A stretch of 64,000 bases of DNA from Kocuria subflava (GCF_012163155.1 NZ_JAAVUN010000001.1:62001-126000), one strand, 5' to 3'. Counted from the first letter of the stretch, positions 51,392 to 61,331 are shown. The notes: generated from the sequence alone by a model not told the origin. Numbers and translations are program-made.

Positions 51392-52921
51392 TCACGCAGA
51401 CACCAACTGGGTGTAGGCCTCCTGGTAACGCTGGGCTAGGTCCTCCCAGTGGCGGCAGTGCTTGCTCTTGGGCTTGAAGGTCTGGCTGCGCGGTGCTTCC
51501 ACCGGCTCAGTGTCCGGGGAGAGCACTTCTTGGGCCATGATGGCGGTCCCGCGCAGCGTGGAACGTTTGAACGTGGCCTGGATGGTTTCCCTGCCCAGTT
51601 GATCCGCCAGAAGTTGCTGGATCCCGGGCACGTTCTGTGACACACCGCCGGTGGTGACCAGACGTTCGACGTCGCCGGCGGCCTCCTTCAATTGTTCGGC
51701 CACACGGCCCAGGGACACCACAATCCCCTCCATCACGCCGCGGACCATGTCCTGCGGTTCCGTGGACGCGGTGATGCCCACGGCATGTGCTTGTGCGCCA
51801 CCCACCCAGCCGGTGGAGCGCTCGCCGCTGAGGTAGGGCAGGAACACGGGCACGTCCTGGGAGTAGGCCTGGGTGGCCACGTCTGCCACTTCGGTTCCCT
51901 CCGGGAGCCTGAAGGTGCGTTCGGCCCAGTCCACCGCACGTCCGACGTCGTTGATGGCCCCACCCAACAGGTAGCGGTGGTCATCCACCCGGTAGCACCA
52001 CAGGCCCGCGGGGATCTCCTCCGGAGCGCTGTGCAGCATGACCCGCATGGCACCGGAGGTGGACATGGAGGTCACCACGGTGGAGGAGTCCCGGCCTCCG
52101 GCTCCCACGTTCTGGGCCAGACCGTCTGCAATGGGGGCAAACCACTTGGCGTCCTTGAGGGCCGGCCAGCGCTGGGTGATACCTGCCGGCACCTCCAGGA
52201 TGGGTTGTGTGGGCCGGGCGATCAGGGACAGGTGGGAGAGGTCGATCTGGGCCAGCTCCAGCATGCGCTCGGACCAGTTGCCCGTGTGCCGGTCCTGCAG
52301 GCCGCTCCACGCGGCAATGGCGGTGCCTGCCCGGGCCTTGCCCAGCAGGCGGATGTGGAAGTACTCACCCAGGGAGACCCACCGCTTGGCCTGCGCAAAG
52401 ATCTCCGGTTCGTGCTCCCGCAACCACCGGAATCGTGGGGCCAGGTAAGAGGTGTGAAGTCGTGCGCCGGTCAGCTGCTGAAGTTCGTGTTCATCCACCT
52501 CGGAGCGCAGTTGTGCCAGCTGAGGTGTACTGCGGGAATCGGCGTAGGTGTAGCAGGGGCTGGTGGCGCGGCGGTTGGCGTCCACTCCCACCACGGAGGA
52601 GGCGAAGGTGTCAATGGCCACGCCCTTGACCCGGCCGATCAGCTCCTTCCGGGAACCGATCACCACGTCAATGATGGTGCCGAGTTCCTCCACCACCTGA
52701 TCGGGGTCGATCACACTCTTGCCGCCGCTTCCGGTGGTGAAGGCGTGCGGAATCTTGTGCCGGTAGCCGCGAACCGGAACACCCTCAGCGTCATGCAGAC
52801 TCCCGCGGCTGGCCGTTGAACCAACATCCAATGCCAGCACCAGCGGGTCCACGGCTTTGGCCAGGGGAACCGCAAAGTCGATGTCGTCGTCGGTCTTGGG
52901 AGGGTTGGCGGACTTGGCCAC
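51392..52921 (-). CDS. FGGY-family carbohydrate kinase (gluconokinase-like)
   Basis: A 509-residue sugar kinase. The first phosphate loop is VLALDVGSTASRGSL (usual GTSxxR), VKGVAIDTFASSVVGVD gives the substrate side, SSTVVTSMSTSGAMRV the second domain, and LVTTGGVSQNVPGIQQLLADQLG the FGGY signature-2 region. Overall it resembles gluconate/xylulose kinases; the exact sugar is open. GTG 52921 is preferred because AAGGA lies upstream; a TTG at 52957 has no ribosome site and nearly touches the hairpin at 52962. Confidence 0.85.
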   Translation of the reverse strand: MAKSANPPKTDDDIDFAVPLAKAVDPLVLALDVGSTASRGSLHDAEGVPVRGYRHKIPHAFTTGSGGKSVIDPDQVVEELGTIIDVVIGSRKELIGRVKGVAIDTFASSVVGVDANRRATSPCYTYADSRSTPQLAQLRSEVDEHELQQLTGARLHTSYLAPRFRWLREHEPEIFAQAKRWVSLGEYFHIRLLGKARAGTAIAAWSGLQDRHTGNWSERMLELAQIDLSHLSLIARPTQPILEVPAGITQRWPALKDAKWFAPIADGLAQNVGAGGRDSSTVVTSMSTSGAMRVMLHSAPEEIPAGLWCYRVDDHRYLLGGAINDVGRAVDWAERTFRLPEGTEVADVATQAYSQDVPVFLPYLSGERSTGWVGGAQAHAVGITASTEPQDMVRGVMEGIVVSLGRVAEQLKEAAGDVERLVTTGGVSQNVPGIQQLLADQLGRETIQATFKRSTLRGTAIMAQEVLSPDTEPVEAPRSQTFKPKSKHCRHWEDLAQRYQEAYTQLVSA

Positions 52922-52961
52922 GGCAGCGGTCCTTCGGGCGTCGGCGGTGTGGGTCAACGCA

Positions 52962-52998
52962 GGGGGCCGGGCCGACTCTTGCGGTCGACCCGGCCCCC
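52962..52998 (-). terminator. Hairpin terminator of the three-gene envelope operon
   Basis: GGGGGCCGGG and complement, with an inner CGAC/GTCG pair, downstream of the stop at 53089. Confidence 0.7.
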
Positions 52999-53088
52999 GG
53001 TCGTGACGTCCATGCTATCCAGACGGCACCGTCACCGGCGCCATCCGCATCTGAGGCGGCACAAAATTGCCACGGTAAGTGGCGCTGA

Positions 53089-53823
53089 TCAGGCCAAACC
53101 TGCAGCACGACGACGACGCGATGCCGTCACCCGGTTGACGATGATCAACACGATGCCCACCAGGAAGAGCAGGCCACCCAGCAGGATGCCGCCCAAGATG
53201 CCCACGGCACCTCCCACCAGGCCGCTGATATTGGCCTTGGCCACGTAGAGGTCGCTGCTGGCAAGCCCCGAGCAATAGATGTCGTACTCGCCTGCATCCG
53301 CGGAGGTGAAGGTACCCAGCACGGTGACGCTCTGGCCATCATCGCTGGATGCGCTGGTGGAGGTCTCGGTTGCCTCGAACTCGATGGAATTGGTCTGGGG
53401 GTCGTAGATGGAACAGGAGCCGGCCGAGCCGGACGAGACGGTGGGGTCGGCGGACATGACCCAATAGCTCTGCTCCGCTTCCAGGGTGTGAGTGCTTCCC
53501 GATTCCGCGTTGGCCATGTCCTGAGCGGTCCCGGCCATGGACACCACCGAGATGACCAGCAGGAGGATTCCCAACAACGGCCCGGCAACAGCCAGGGTGA
53601 TGCCCAACCACAGTGGCGGTGTTCCCTTGATCTTCTGGCCCGAGCCCTGGGGTTGCTGACCGGAGGGGGACTGGCCGTAGTGAGGCTGTTGCCCTTGTGT
53701 GGCGTAGGGGTTCTGGTTGGTCTGCGCGTTGTATTGGGGCAGATCGGAGCCATGGGGTCCAGAAGTTCCATGGGGCCCAGGAGTTCCGGTGGGCTCCGGA
53801 GTTCCGTTGGTGGGAGTGCTCAT
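53089..53823 (-). CDS. Envelope protein with two helices and a Cys-pair outer domain (third of operon)
   Basis: A 244-residue protein of unknown function. A disordered 65-residue cytoplasmic head (Gly, Pro, Gln, Thr) precedes GTPPLWLGITLAVAGPLLGILLLV, then about 110 residues outside the cell with two Cys (GSCSIYDPQTN and YDIYCSGL) and Thr/Ser-rich beta strands, then a second helix GILLGGLLFLVGIVLIIV and basic tail ASRRRRAAG. The two Cys could form a disulfide. The gene overlaps the previous one by ATGA. All three proteins of the operon share this plan. Confidence 0.75.
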   Translation of the reverse strand: MSTPTNGTPEPTGTPGPHGTSGPHGSDLPQYNAQTNQNPYATQGQQPHYGQSPSGQQPQGSGQKIKGTPPLWLGITLAVAGPLLGILLLVISVVSMAGTAQDMANAESGSTHTLEAEQSYWVMSADPTVSSGSAGSCSIYDPQTNSIEFEATETSTSASSDDGQSVTVLGTFTSADAGEYDIYCSGLASSDLYVAKANISGLVGGAVGILGGILLGGLLFLVGIVLIIVNRVTASRRRRAAGLA

Positions 53824-54518
53824 GACGGTACCTTTCCTTGGAGAATCCAGATGATGCGAGTTCGGATGAGATCAAGTTCGGAGATGTATCGACGGTGCCG
53901 GAAATAACCGTAGATGCGAATCAGACCCGCAACGGCAGGTAGTGCGGCAAGCACGAGTGCTCCCACCTGCAGGGCTGGTAGGACGCTCAGCAGCTGGGTC
54001 TCAATCACCACGGGCTGCAGGCCGTCCTCCTGGACAACTCGGGGCCGCTCAGAGGTCCTGCACTCAAACGTGATGTCGCCACTGTGTTCAGGGCTCATGT
54101 CCCCGACCTGGCTGAACCACTGGTCACCCACGTGCAGGAGGGGATCGGGGGCAAAGGACCCACGCATGTGACCGTCCGAGCTGCTGCACTGGGTGCTGGC
54201 AGCAGAAGGGTCGTGCGCCAGAAAAACCAGGTACTCGTTGCCTTCCTCCACGGTGACGGTGGACGAGGCCTGCGTTTGTTGAATCCTCTGTGCCAGGTAG
54301 AGGTTGCCCAACGGGGTGATGCCCAACAGCAAAGCCGCAGCCAGAGGCCCGCTGAGGCAGACCAGAAGTGTGGCAACCCAGGGCCATCGGGGTGGTGGGG
54401 TACGCGCAAGTTCCGCGTCCACCTCGTAGAGCTGATGTTGCAGATCCACGCGCGCCGCCGCTTGATCCTCACGGCTGAGGTGAGCCAAGTGGTTCACCTC
54501 AGCGTTGCCGTATGCCAT
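53820..54518 (-). CDS. Envelope protein with two helices and a Cys-pair outer domain (second of operon)
   Basis: A 232-residue protein of unknown function. A charged helical head of about 45 residues (LSREDQAAARVDLQHQLYEV) precedes the first helix (WVATLLVCLSGPLAAALLLGI). The outer domain has Cys in TQCSSSDG and TFECRTS, a second helix VGALVLAALPAVAGLIRIYG follows, and the cytoplasmic tail is longer and basic. It lacks the Pro/Gln head of its partners. ATG 54518 lies 10 bases after the previous stop. Confidence 0.72.
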   Translation of the reverse strand: MAYGNAEVNHLAHLSREDQAAARVDLQHQLYEVDAELARTPPPRWPWVATLLVCLSGPLAAALLLGITPLGNLYLAQRIQQTQASSTVTVEEGNEYLVFLAHDPSAASTQCSSSDGHMRGSFAPDPLLHVGDQWFSQVGDMSPEHSGDITFECRTSERPRVVQEDGLQPVVIETQLLSVLPALQVGALVLAALPAVAGLIRIYGYFRHRRYISELDLIRTRIIWILQGKVPS

Positions 54519-54528
54519 CGAGGCCTGC

Positions 54529-55266
54529 TCAGTACGGCCCGTAGGGAGTGGTTGCGCGCCGTGCGCGGGCCGCTGTGATGCGGTTGGCCACAATTAACAC
54601 AATGCCCAAGGTCCCCAGGCCCAGCGCGGCCAGGACGGCCACCACACCACCCAAGCCCATGGTCACAAAGCCGTCCCCTGCAATTGCCACGGTGTCAAAG
54701 GAACCGTCGCACAGGATACGGTAGGTGCCTTCTTGATCCGTGGTGAACTCACCGGTCTCCCGGTACACCACTCCGTCAGGATCGGTCTGGGTGGTGGCGG
54801 AACTTGGAATCAGGGTCACTTGGTCAAAGTCCGGATTCACCACGGTGCACCCAGAGGCCAGGACGGCGTCGTCCTCCGGGGTGTAGAGGGTGTAGAGGGT
54901 GCCTGCGCGCAGCTCGTGCGTGATTCCGGGGTCGGCGTCGGCGATTTCCTGATCCAGCTGCTGCTGACCGATCACAAATGCCAGGATCAGGCCCACAACG
55001 GCCAGCACAGGTGCCAGGCAGGTGACCACAATTCCCAACCACAGAGGTGGTTTGCCCTTGGCAGGTGCTGGGGGCGGTGCATACGGGGAGGGCTGTTGGC
55101 CACCAGTGCCCTGCATGTACTGCGGAGCTTGGTATGGCTGCCCCTGGTACTGCGGCTGCTGGTACTGGGGCTGCTGCGGGGCGGGCCGCTGGTACTGGGG
55201 CGGACCGCTGTACTGAGGTGCACCCTGGTACTCGGGGTTGCGCGGAGGGGGGAACTGGTTGCTCAC
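54529..55266 (-). CDS. Pro/Gln-rich envelope protein with two helices and a Cys-pair outer domain (first of operon)
   Basis: A 245-residue protein of unknown function. The head carries QYQ/QPQYQ/QAPQY repeats for about 65 residues, then GKPPLWLGIVVTCLAPVLAVVGLIL (compare GTPPLWLGI in the third gene). The outer domain has Cys in SGCTVVNPD and RILCDGS and the strand pattern GEFTTDQEGTYRILC, close to GTFTSADAGEYDIYC of the third gene. Helix 2 and ITAARARRA end it. GTG 55266 follows GAGAGGCACCAC. It leads the operon. Confidence 0.78.
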   Translation of the reverse strand: MSNQFPPPRNPEYQGAPQYSGPPQYQRPAPQQPQYQQPQYQGQPYQAPQYMQGTGGQQPSPYAPPPAPAKGKPPLWLGIVVTCLAPVLAVVGLILAFVIGQQQLDQEIADADPGITHELRAGTLYTLYTPEDDAVLASGCTVVNPDFDQVTLIPSSATTQTDPDGVVYRETGEFTTDQEGTYRILCDGSFDTVAIAGDGFVTMGLGGVVAVLAALGLGTLGIVLIVANRITAARARRATTPYGPY

Positions 55267-55490
55267 GTGGTGCCTCTCGGAGCGGATTTTCATTAGCAAA
55301 TGTTGATGTTCAGATTAGCGGGCCGCTCGGCTTCGTGCCAATGTTGTGGTGGGCGTGTGGGGTTGAAGGCGCCAACATGACGGAACAAGGCGTTCGTCGA
55401 CGTGGTTGGCGTGGAGTATCGGTGGTGGCCGTGCCCCAACACCGGGCCACCGCCCGCACGTCGAATGAGCTTGGATCTTGAGGAGTCACC

Positions 55491-57329
55491 GTGCCGCAGC
55501 TGCGTTCTGCCACATCAACCACCGGCCGCAACATGGCAGGGGCTCGCGCACTGTGGCGTGCCACGGGCATGGGCAGCGAGGACTTTGGCAAGCCCATCGT
55601 GGCCATTGCCAACTCCTTCACCCAGTTCGTCCCGGGTCACGTGCACCTCAAGGACATGGGTCAGTTGGTGGCGTCAGCGGTTCAGGAAGCCGGCGGTGTG
55701 GCCAAGGAGTTCAACACCATTGCCGTGGATGACGGAATCGCCATGGGCCACGACGGCATGCTCTACTCCCTGCCCAGCCGCGACATCATTGCGGATTCTG
55801 TGGAGTACATGATCAATGCGCACTGCGCGGACGCCCTGGTGTGCATCTCCAACTGCGACAAAATCACTCCCGGCATGCTCATGGCTGCCATGCGGCTGAA
55901 CATTCCCACCATCTTTGTCTCCGGTGGTCCCATGGAATCCGGTGAGGGCGTTGAGGGCGTGGTGGAGCACCGCGTGGATCTGGTGGATGCCATGGTCATG
56001 GCCGTGGACGAATCCGTCACCGATGCCCAGCTGGCTCTGATCGAGGAGAGTGCTTGCCCCACCTGCGGCTCCTGCTCCGGGATGTTCACCGCCAACTCCA
56101 TGAACTGTCTGACCGAGGCCCTGGGCCTGTCCCTGCCGGGCAATGGCACCGCACTGGCCACCCACGCCAACCGCAAGCGGCTGTTCCTGGAGGCCGGGCG
56201 CCGCATTGTGGAATCGGCCAAGAAGTACTACCACGACGACGACGAATCCGTACTGCCCCGCTCCATCGCCAACAAGACGGCGTTCAACAACGCCATGGCG
56301 CTGGACATTGCCATGGGCGGTTCCACCAACACGGTGCTGCACATCCTGGCCGCGGCTCAGGAAGCCGGTGTGGATTTCTCCATGTCAGACATTGACGCGC
56401 TGTCCCGGCGGGTGCCGTGCCTGGCCAAGGTGGCTCCGAACTCCACCAAGTACCACATCGAACACGTGCACCGGGCCGGTGGCATCCCCGCCATCCTGGG
56501 GGAGTTGCGCCGTGCCGGGCTGTTCGACGACTCCGTCTCTGCGGTGCACTCGCCCACCATGGGTGAGGCCCTGGATGAGTGGGACATCCGCTCCGGGAAG
56601 GCTTCTGAGGAGGCCAAGCAGTTCTTCCTGGCTGCACCCGGTGGTGTGCGCACCACGCAGGCCTTCTCCCAGGCCAACGAATACGAATCCCATGACGTTG
56701 ATGCCGCTGAAGGCTGCATCCGGGACCTGGAGCACGCTTACACCGCAGAAGGTGGCCTGTGCGTGCTGTTCGGCAACATTGCCGAGGACGGGGCCATCAT
56801 CAAGACAGCGGGCATTGACCCGGAGCTCTTCCACTTCGAGGGCAAGGCGTTTGTGGTGGAGTCCCAGGACGAGGCCGTGTTCGAGATCCTCTCCAAGAAC
56901 GTGCAGGAGGGGGACATTGTGGTGATCCGCTACGAAGGCCCCAAGGGCGGTCCCGGCATGCAGGAAATGCTGTACCCCACCTCCTACCTCAAGGGCCTGG
57001 GCCTGGGGAAGAAGTGCGCGTTGATCACGGACGGCCGGTTCTCCGGAGGCACCTCCGGGCTGTCCATCGGCCACATGTCCCCGGAGGCCGCCGCCGGTGG
57101 CGCCATCGCGTTGATTGAAACCGGGGATCCCATTGTGATCGACGTGAAGAACCGCGTGCTCAAGGTGGACGTGGACGACGCCGAGTTGGCGCGTCGTCGT
57201 GAAGCCAAGGGTGCCCTGCCCTGGAAGCCGGCCAAGGAACGCGAGCGCAAGGTCTCGGCTGCCCTGCGCGCTTACGCCTCCATGGTGACTTCTGCGGACA
57301 AGGGTGCCGTGCGGGTGATCCCGGAGTAG
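55491..57329 (+). CDS. ilvD: Dihydroxy-acid dehydratase
   Basis: A 612-residue Fe-S dehydratase of valine, isoleucine and leucine synthesis. Cluster cysteines lie in [11 protein letters not shown] (Cys122) and [14 protein letters not shown] (Cys189, Cys192 or Cys195). The catalytic end has [24 protein letters not shown]. The length is that of the longer, IlvD-type members, not the 570-residue form. GTG 55491 follows GAGGAGTCACC. It is a single gene; no ilvBNC is nearby. The leader (55267-55490) has no clear regulatory hairpin that I can defend. Confidence 0.96.
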   Translation: MPQLRSATSTTGRNMAGARALWRATGMGSEDFGKPIVAIANSFTQFVPGHVHLKDMGQLVASAVQEAGGVAKEFNTIAVDDGIAMGHDGMLYSLPSRDIIADSVEYMINAHCADALVCISNCDKITPGMLMAAMRLNIPTIFVSGGPMESGEGVEGVVEHRVDLVDAMVMAVDESVTDAQLALIEESACPTCGSCSGMFTANSMNCLTEALGLSLPGNGTALATHANRKRLFLEAGRRIVESAKKYYHDDDESVLPRSIANKTAFNNAMALDIAMGGSTNTVLHILAAAQEAGVDFSMSDIDALSRRVPCLAKVAPNSTKYHIEHVHRAGGIPAILGELRRAGLFDDSVSAVHSPTMGEALDEWDIRSGKASEEAKQFFLAAPGGVRTTQAFSQANEYESHDVDAAEGCIRDLEHAYTAEGGLCVLFGNIAEDGAIIKTAGIDPELFHFEGKAFVVESQDEAVFEILSKNVQEGDIVVIRYEGPKGGPGMQEMLYPTSYLKGLGLGKKCALITDGRFSGGTSGLSIGHMSPEAAAGGAIALIETGDPIVIDVKNRVLKVDVDDAELARRREAKGALPWKPAKERERKVSAALRAYASMVTSADKGAVRVIPE

Positions 57330-57498
57330 TTTCAACTGCCGCCACCCAAACTGCCATCGGCTTGATTTGTGTCCGGCGTTGTGGCTTCTCACCTGCGTGA
57401 AACAACCTGGACAAGCATGCTGATGTACAGTGCGCCGGTCGGGAGCAAGCGTCCATGGTCTGCCCCCGTTTTCTGTCCCTCTCACCATCGGAGGAACC

Positions 57499-58980
57499 GT
57501 GGAACAGCTCATTGACCTGGTCGGCGTCGTCGACACCTGGATCTGGTACTTCGTTTTCATCATCTTGGTCGGGTCCGGTGTTTTCCTGACCATCCGCACC
57601 CGCGCCGTGCAGTGGCGCTCCATCCCGGAGATGTTCCGTGTCTTGGGGGATCCTCCCGGGGAGGACCCGGACGGCAAGAAGGGCATATCTTCCTTCCGTG
57701 CCTTCACCGTCTCCGCGGCCTCTCGCGTGGGAACGGGCAACATTGCCGGTGTTGCCCTGGCCATCAGCCTGGGTGGCCCAGGCGCCGTGTTCTGGATGTG
57801 GTTCATCGCTGCCATCGGCGGTGCCAGTGCCTTTGTGGAGTCCCTGTTGGGTCAGCTCTACAAGCGCACCGGACATCACGGCTACTACGGCGGTCCGGCG
57901 TACTACATGACGCACGGGCTCAACAAGAAGTGGATGGGTGCACTGTTCGCGGTCATCATCACCGTGACTTATGCGTTTGTGTTCAACTCCGTGCAGTCCA
58001 ACGCCATTGTGGATTCGCTGGCGGGCTCCTTCGACGTCGACACCACCTCCCCGGACAGCATGATGTTCAAGGTTCTTGTTGGACTCGCCATTGTGGTTCT
58101 CACGGCGCTGATCATCTTTGGCGGTATTCGTCGTATCTCGGCGTTCACCCAGGCGATCGTGCCAATCATGGCGATTCTGTATGTGATTCTGGGTTTGTTG
58201 GTGGTCGTTCTCAACATCACCGAGGTCCCCAACATGATCGCGGACATCGTCCTGGGTGCATTCGGCGTGCGGGAGTTCGCCGTCGGCAGCCTTTTCGGCG
58301 TGTTCATGCTGGGCATGCAGCGCGGGTTGTTTTCCAATGAGGCTGGCATGGGTTCGGCTCCCAATGCCGGTGCCACTGCCTCCATCTCCCACCCCGCCAA
58401 ACAGGGCTACGTCCAGTCCTTGGGTGTCTACTTTGACACCTGGCTGATCTGCTCCATGACCGCGTTCATCGTGCTGCTCTCCAACCCAACCGTTGGGGAG
58501 AGCGCACAGGGTGCGGCCCTCACTCAGTCGGCGCTGGCAGCACAGTTGGGAGATTGGGCGATCCACTTCCTGACGATCTCAATCTTCCTGTTCGCCGTCT
58601 CCTCCGTGATCGGCAACTACTTCTACGGTGAAGCCAACATCATGTTCCTCACGGGCTCCCGCGGTGCCATGTTGGCCTTCCGCATCACGGTGCTCGTGTT
58701 CGTGATGATGGGCGCGGTGGCCGCGCTTGAGCTCGTGTGGGCGCTAGCCAATGTGTCTATGGCCTTGATGGTCACCATCAACTTGATTGCAGTTGTACTG
58801 CTCTCGGGCGTGGCGGCCAAGGTCCTCAAGAACTACGAGGCCCAGCGCCGCCGTGGCGAGGAGCCCGTGTTCACCGGTTCCGACGTCCCCGGTCTGACCG
58901 GCCTGGACGCCTGGGACGGTTCCGACCGCGTCACCACCAGCATGTTCTGGACCCAGCAGCTCAAGAAGGTCAAGCGCTGA
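57499..58980 (+). CDS. Alanine/glycine:cation symporter (AGCS family)
   Basis: A 493-residue sodium- or proton-coupled importer with 10-12 helices. The family signatures are present: SRVGTGNIAGVALAISLGGPGAVFWMW near residue 80, YYGGPAYYM, and GLFSNEAGMGSAPNAGATA around residue 285, followed by GYVQSLGVYFDTWLICSMTAFIVL. It takes up alanine or glycine by family analogy. GTG 57499 follows GGAGGAACC. A single gene with a very long terminator at 59005. Confidence 0.94.
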   Translation: MEQLIDLVGVVDTWIWYFVFIILVGSGVFLTIRTRAVQWRSIPEMFRVLGDPPGEDPDGKKGISSFRAFTVSAASRVGTGNIAGVALAISLGGPGAVFWMWFIAAIGGASAFVESLLGQLYKRTGHHGYYGGPAYYMTHGLNKKWMGALFAVIITVTYAFVFNSVQSNAIVDSLAGSFDVDTTSPDSMMFKVLVGLAIVVLTALIIFGGIRRISAFTQAIVPIMAILYVILGLLVVVLNITEVPNMIADIVLGAFGVREFAVGSLFGVFMLGMQRGLFSNEAGMGSAPNAGATASISHPAKQGYVQSLGVYFDTWLICSMTAFIVLLSNPTVGESAQGAALTQSALAAQLGDWAIHFLTISIFLFAVSSVIGNYFYGEANIMFLTGSRGAMLAFRITVLVFVMMGAVAALELVWALANVSMALMVTINLIAVVLLSGVAAKVLKNYEAQRRRGEEPVFTGSDVPGLTGLDAWDGSDRVTTSMFWTQQLKKVKR

Positions 58981-59004
58981 CCCCTTGACCTCGGGTTCCT
59001 GAAA

Positions 59005-59068
59005 CCCCAGTACGACGACGCCGGCCGCTCACCTCATCATGTGAGCGGCCGGCGTCGTCGTACTGGGG
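59005..59068. terminator. Very long perfect hairpin between convergent genes
   Basis: Twenty-eight-bp perfect arms (CCCCAGTACGACGACGCCGG...) with an 8-base loop, between the AGCS symporter and the photolyase gene. Confidence 0.9.
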
Positions 59069-59133
59069 AGCCCGGCTGCAGCGCCACGAATAGGTCGACC
59101 ACAATGCCCAGAGGGCCCAGCGGTGGACGTGAA

Positions 59134-60594
59134 CTACTTGATGCTCTGGTAGGCATCCAACGCCTCGGCTCGTGAGGACTTGAGGTCCACGATCGGCGCC
59201 GGGTAAAGCTCAAGAGTCTGCGCCGGGGACAGGTTCGTGTCTGCGGGAAGGGAAGCTGGGGCGTCGTAGAGCTTCATGATGGATCCGGCTGGAACCTCCG
59301 CCAGTTCTGGAACCCACCGGCGGACGTAGGCGGCGTCGTCGTCAAAACGCTCCGCCTGCCGCCGGGGGTTGAAGATCCGGAAGTAGGGTGCAGCATCCGC
59401 GCCGGTACCTGAGGCCCACTGCCAGTTGCCGGGGTTGGAGGCGGGGTCGGCATCCACCAAGGTGTCCCAGAACCACTGCTCGCCCACGCTCCAATGCACT
59501 CCAAGGTTCTTGGTCAGCACAGAGGCCACCACCATGCGCACGCGATTGTGCATCCACCCGGTCTCCCACAGTTCACGCATCCCGGCATCAACCAGCGGAT
59601 GCCCGGTGTGCCCGGAGCGCCACAGGGCCACTTGATCGGCCACTGTGCCTTCTTGCGCAGACTTCCAGGGGAAGGCGTCAAAGCGGGCGTTGAGATTGCG
59701 CTGGTGCAGATCCGGGTAGTGGTAGAGCAAGTGGTGGTTGAACTCCCGCCACAACAGCTCGGTCTTGAAGGTCTCGGCAGACTCTGACGGCGCTGCCAGG
59801 GCGTGCTGCTGTGCCATCTCCCATGCTCTGCGGGGGCTGATCTCACCGTGGGCCAGATAGGGCGAGACCCCGGAGGTGCCGGGGCGTCCAGGAAGGTCCC
59901 GGGCCGTGGCGTAGTCCTCCACTGCACCATCCAGGAAGTCCTCCAGACGTTCGACGCCGGCGCGCTCCCCGGGCTCCCACGTGAACTTGGCGGCCCAGTG
60001 AGGTTCCTCAGCAGATTCCAGAGCGGTTCCACAGTCCAGATCCGTCACGGCATCAAAAAGCTCCGTATCGGTTTCCAGCGGCTCGGGTACATCCACGGGG
60101 GCGCCGTTGAAAGCCTCGTCGGAATCCCCAAAACGCTTGGAGAACGGCGTGAATACGCGATACGGGCCGCCTTGGCCCGTGGTCAGGGCCCAGGGGTCAT
60201 GCAAAGTGTGAGCGGTGTGACCGTGAACCGTCACGCCACGTTCTTTGACGGCCTCCGACCACTGACGGTCAACCTCCAGCGCATTTTCCCCCCAGCGCCG
60301 GTTGGCATGGATCTGCGTGACCCCCAGTTGCTCCACCAGACGGGGGATCAGTTGGCCCAGATCAACGCTGACAGCCACCAGCGGGATGCCCAGGTCTTCA
60401 AGATCCTGGCGGAACACGGGCAGAGACTTGGCTGTCCACCACGCGAATGCGGCCCCAGGTGCGCGCAGATTGGTGTCCTGGCAGACCACAGCCACCACCC
60501 GGTCATCGGATTCGGCAGCTTGAACAGCCGCGTGGAACAGGGCCGGGTTGTCATCCACCCTCAGGTTCATGCCGATCACGGCCAAGATGGTCAT
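59134..60594 (-). CDS. phr: Deoxyribodipyrimidine photolyase
   Basis: A 486-residue DNA repair flavoprotein using blue light to split pyrimidine dimers. The N-terminal antenna domain (TILAVIGMNLRVDDNPALFHA, with the RxxDN motif) and the FAD domain with signature TGHPLVDAGMRELWETGWMHNR are complete, as is the end NPRRQAERFDDDAAYVRRWVPEL. Trp residues for electron transfer are present (NWQWASGTGADA). The protein matches the class I CPD photolyase family; other cryptochrome-like activities cannot be excluded. It is a single gene preceding sdhB on the opposite side of a short gap. Confidence 0.94.
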   Translation of the reverse strand: MTILAVIGMNLRVDDNPALFHAAVQAAESDDRVVAVVCQDTNLRAPGAAFAWWTAKSLPVFRQDLEDLGIPLVAVSVDLGQLIPRLVEQLGVTQIHANRRWGENALEVDRQWSEAVKERGVTVHGHTAHTLHDPWALTTGQGGPYRVFTPFSKRFGDSDEAFNGAPVDVPEPLETDTELFDAVTDLDCGTALESAEEPHWAAKFTWEPGERAGVERLEDFLDGAVEDYATARDLPGRPGTSGVSPYLAHGEISPRRAWEMAQQHALAAPSESAETFKTELLWREFNHHLLYHYPDLHQRNLNARFDAFPWKSAQEGTVADQVALWRSGHTGHPLVDAGMRELWETGWMHNRVRMVVASVLTKNLGVHWSVGEQWFWDTLVDADPASNPGNWQWASGTGADAAPYFRIFNPRRQAERFDDDAAYVRRWVPELAEVPAGSIMKLYDAPASLPADTNLSPAQTLELYPAPIVDLKSSRAEALDAYQSIK

Positions 60595-60623
60595 GCAGAA
60601 ACCCTATCGGTGGACAGGCAACC

Positions 60624-61331
60624 TCACGTGTGGCGGGTCTTGCCTTGATTGCGCAAATGTTCCCTGGCCACCGCGGAAAGATTCTCCAACGGCAGACCTG
60701 CCGGGCACACCTCCGTGCAGTCACCCAGGGTGGAACACGGGCCAAAGGTCTCATCCGCGGTGGAGATCACCTGTGCCGTGCGCTCGCGGCGTTCGTCGTC
60801 GTCCTTCATCAGCGGCGGGAGTTCGGTGAGCAGCGAGCCCACGAACAACTGGCCTGAACCGTTGGGACAGGCGGCTACGCAGGCCCCGCAACTGATGCAC
60901 CCGGCATTGGTCAGTGCTTTCATGCCGGCCGGGCCGCGGGCGGCCTTGACCACGGTGCGCAGTGCCTTCTTCTTGTCCACGGTCAAATCGGCCAGAACGG
61001 GGAAGGATTGGGCCCGTAGCGGTTCCAGTTGCACGCGGTCACCGTTGCGGAAGGCGCGTACGTGCTGCTGGCAGCTGGCCTTGTTGTACTCGGGTCCGTG
61101 GGCCACACCGTCTACCATCACACCGCATTTGCCGCAGTTGCCCTCCCGGCAACCGTCGTCGAACTTGACGGGGGCCTCCCCCTCCGGCAGCTGGGCGTTG
61201 AGCAGGTCCAACAGTTCCAGAACAGTGGTCTCCGGACTCACCCCGGTGACGTCGTAGGTGACAAAGCGCCCCTGGGCCTGAGCGGCGGACTGCCGCCACA
61301 CGTCCACGGTCAGGGTGTTGGTGATCTTCAC
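60624..61331 (-). CDS. sdhB: Succinate dehydrogenase/fumarate reductase iron-sulfur subunit
   Basis: A 235-residue Fe-S protein. The [2Fe-2S] site is CREGNCGKCGV with Cys80-type partner in ASCQQHV; the [4Fe-4S] and [3Fe-4S] sites are CISCGACVAACP and CSTLGDCTEVCPAGLPL. This is the form with three-subunit SdhCAB enzymes of Gram-positives. GTG 61331 has AGGAG 8 bases upstream; an ATG at 61355 is an alternative. It comes 41 bases after the sdhC stop, where the flavoprotein gene sdhA is normally found, so this pair has no SdhA here. Confidence 0.9.
   Translation of the reverse strand: MKITNTLTVDVWRQSAAQAQGRFVTYDVTGVSPETTVLELLDLLNAQLPEGEAPVKFDDGCREGNCGKCGVMVDGVAHGPEYNKASCQQHVRAFRNGDRVQLEPLRAQSFPVLADLTVDKKKALRTVVKAARGPAGMKALTNAGCISCGACVAACPNGSGQLFVGSLLTELPPLMKDDDERRERTAQVISTADETFGPCSTLGDCTEVCPAGLPLENLSAVAREHLRNQGKTRHT

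Noticed and set aside
51692-52819. Plus-strand 375-codon open frame opposite the FGGY kinase
   Set aside because: Shadow frame; all kinase motifs are on the minus strand.
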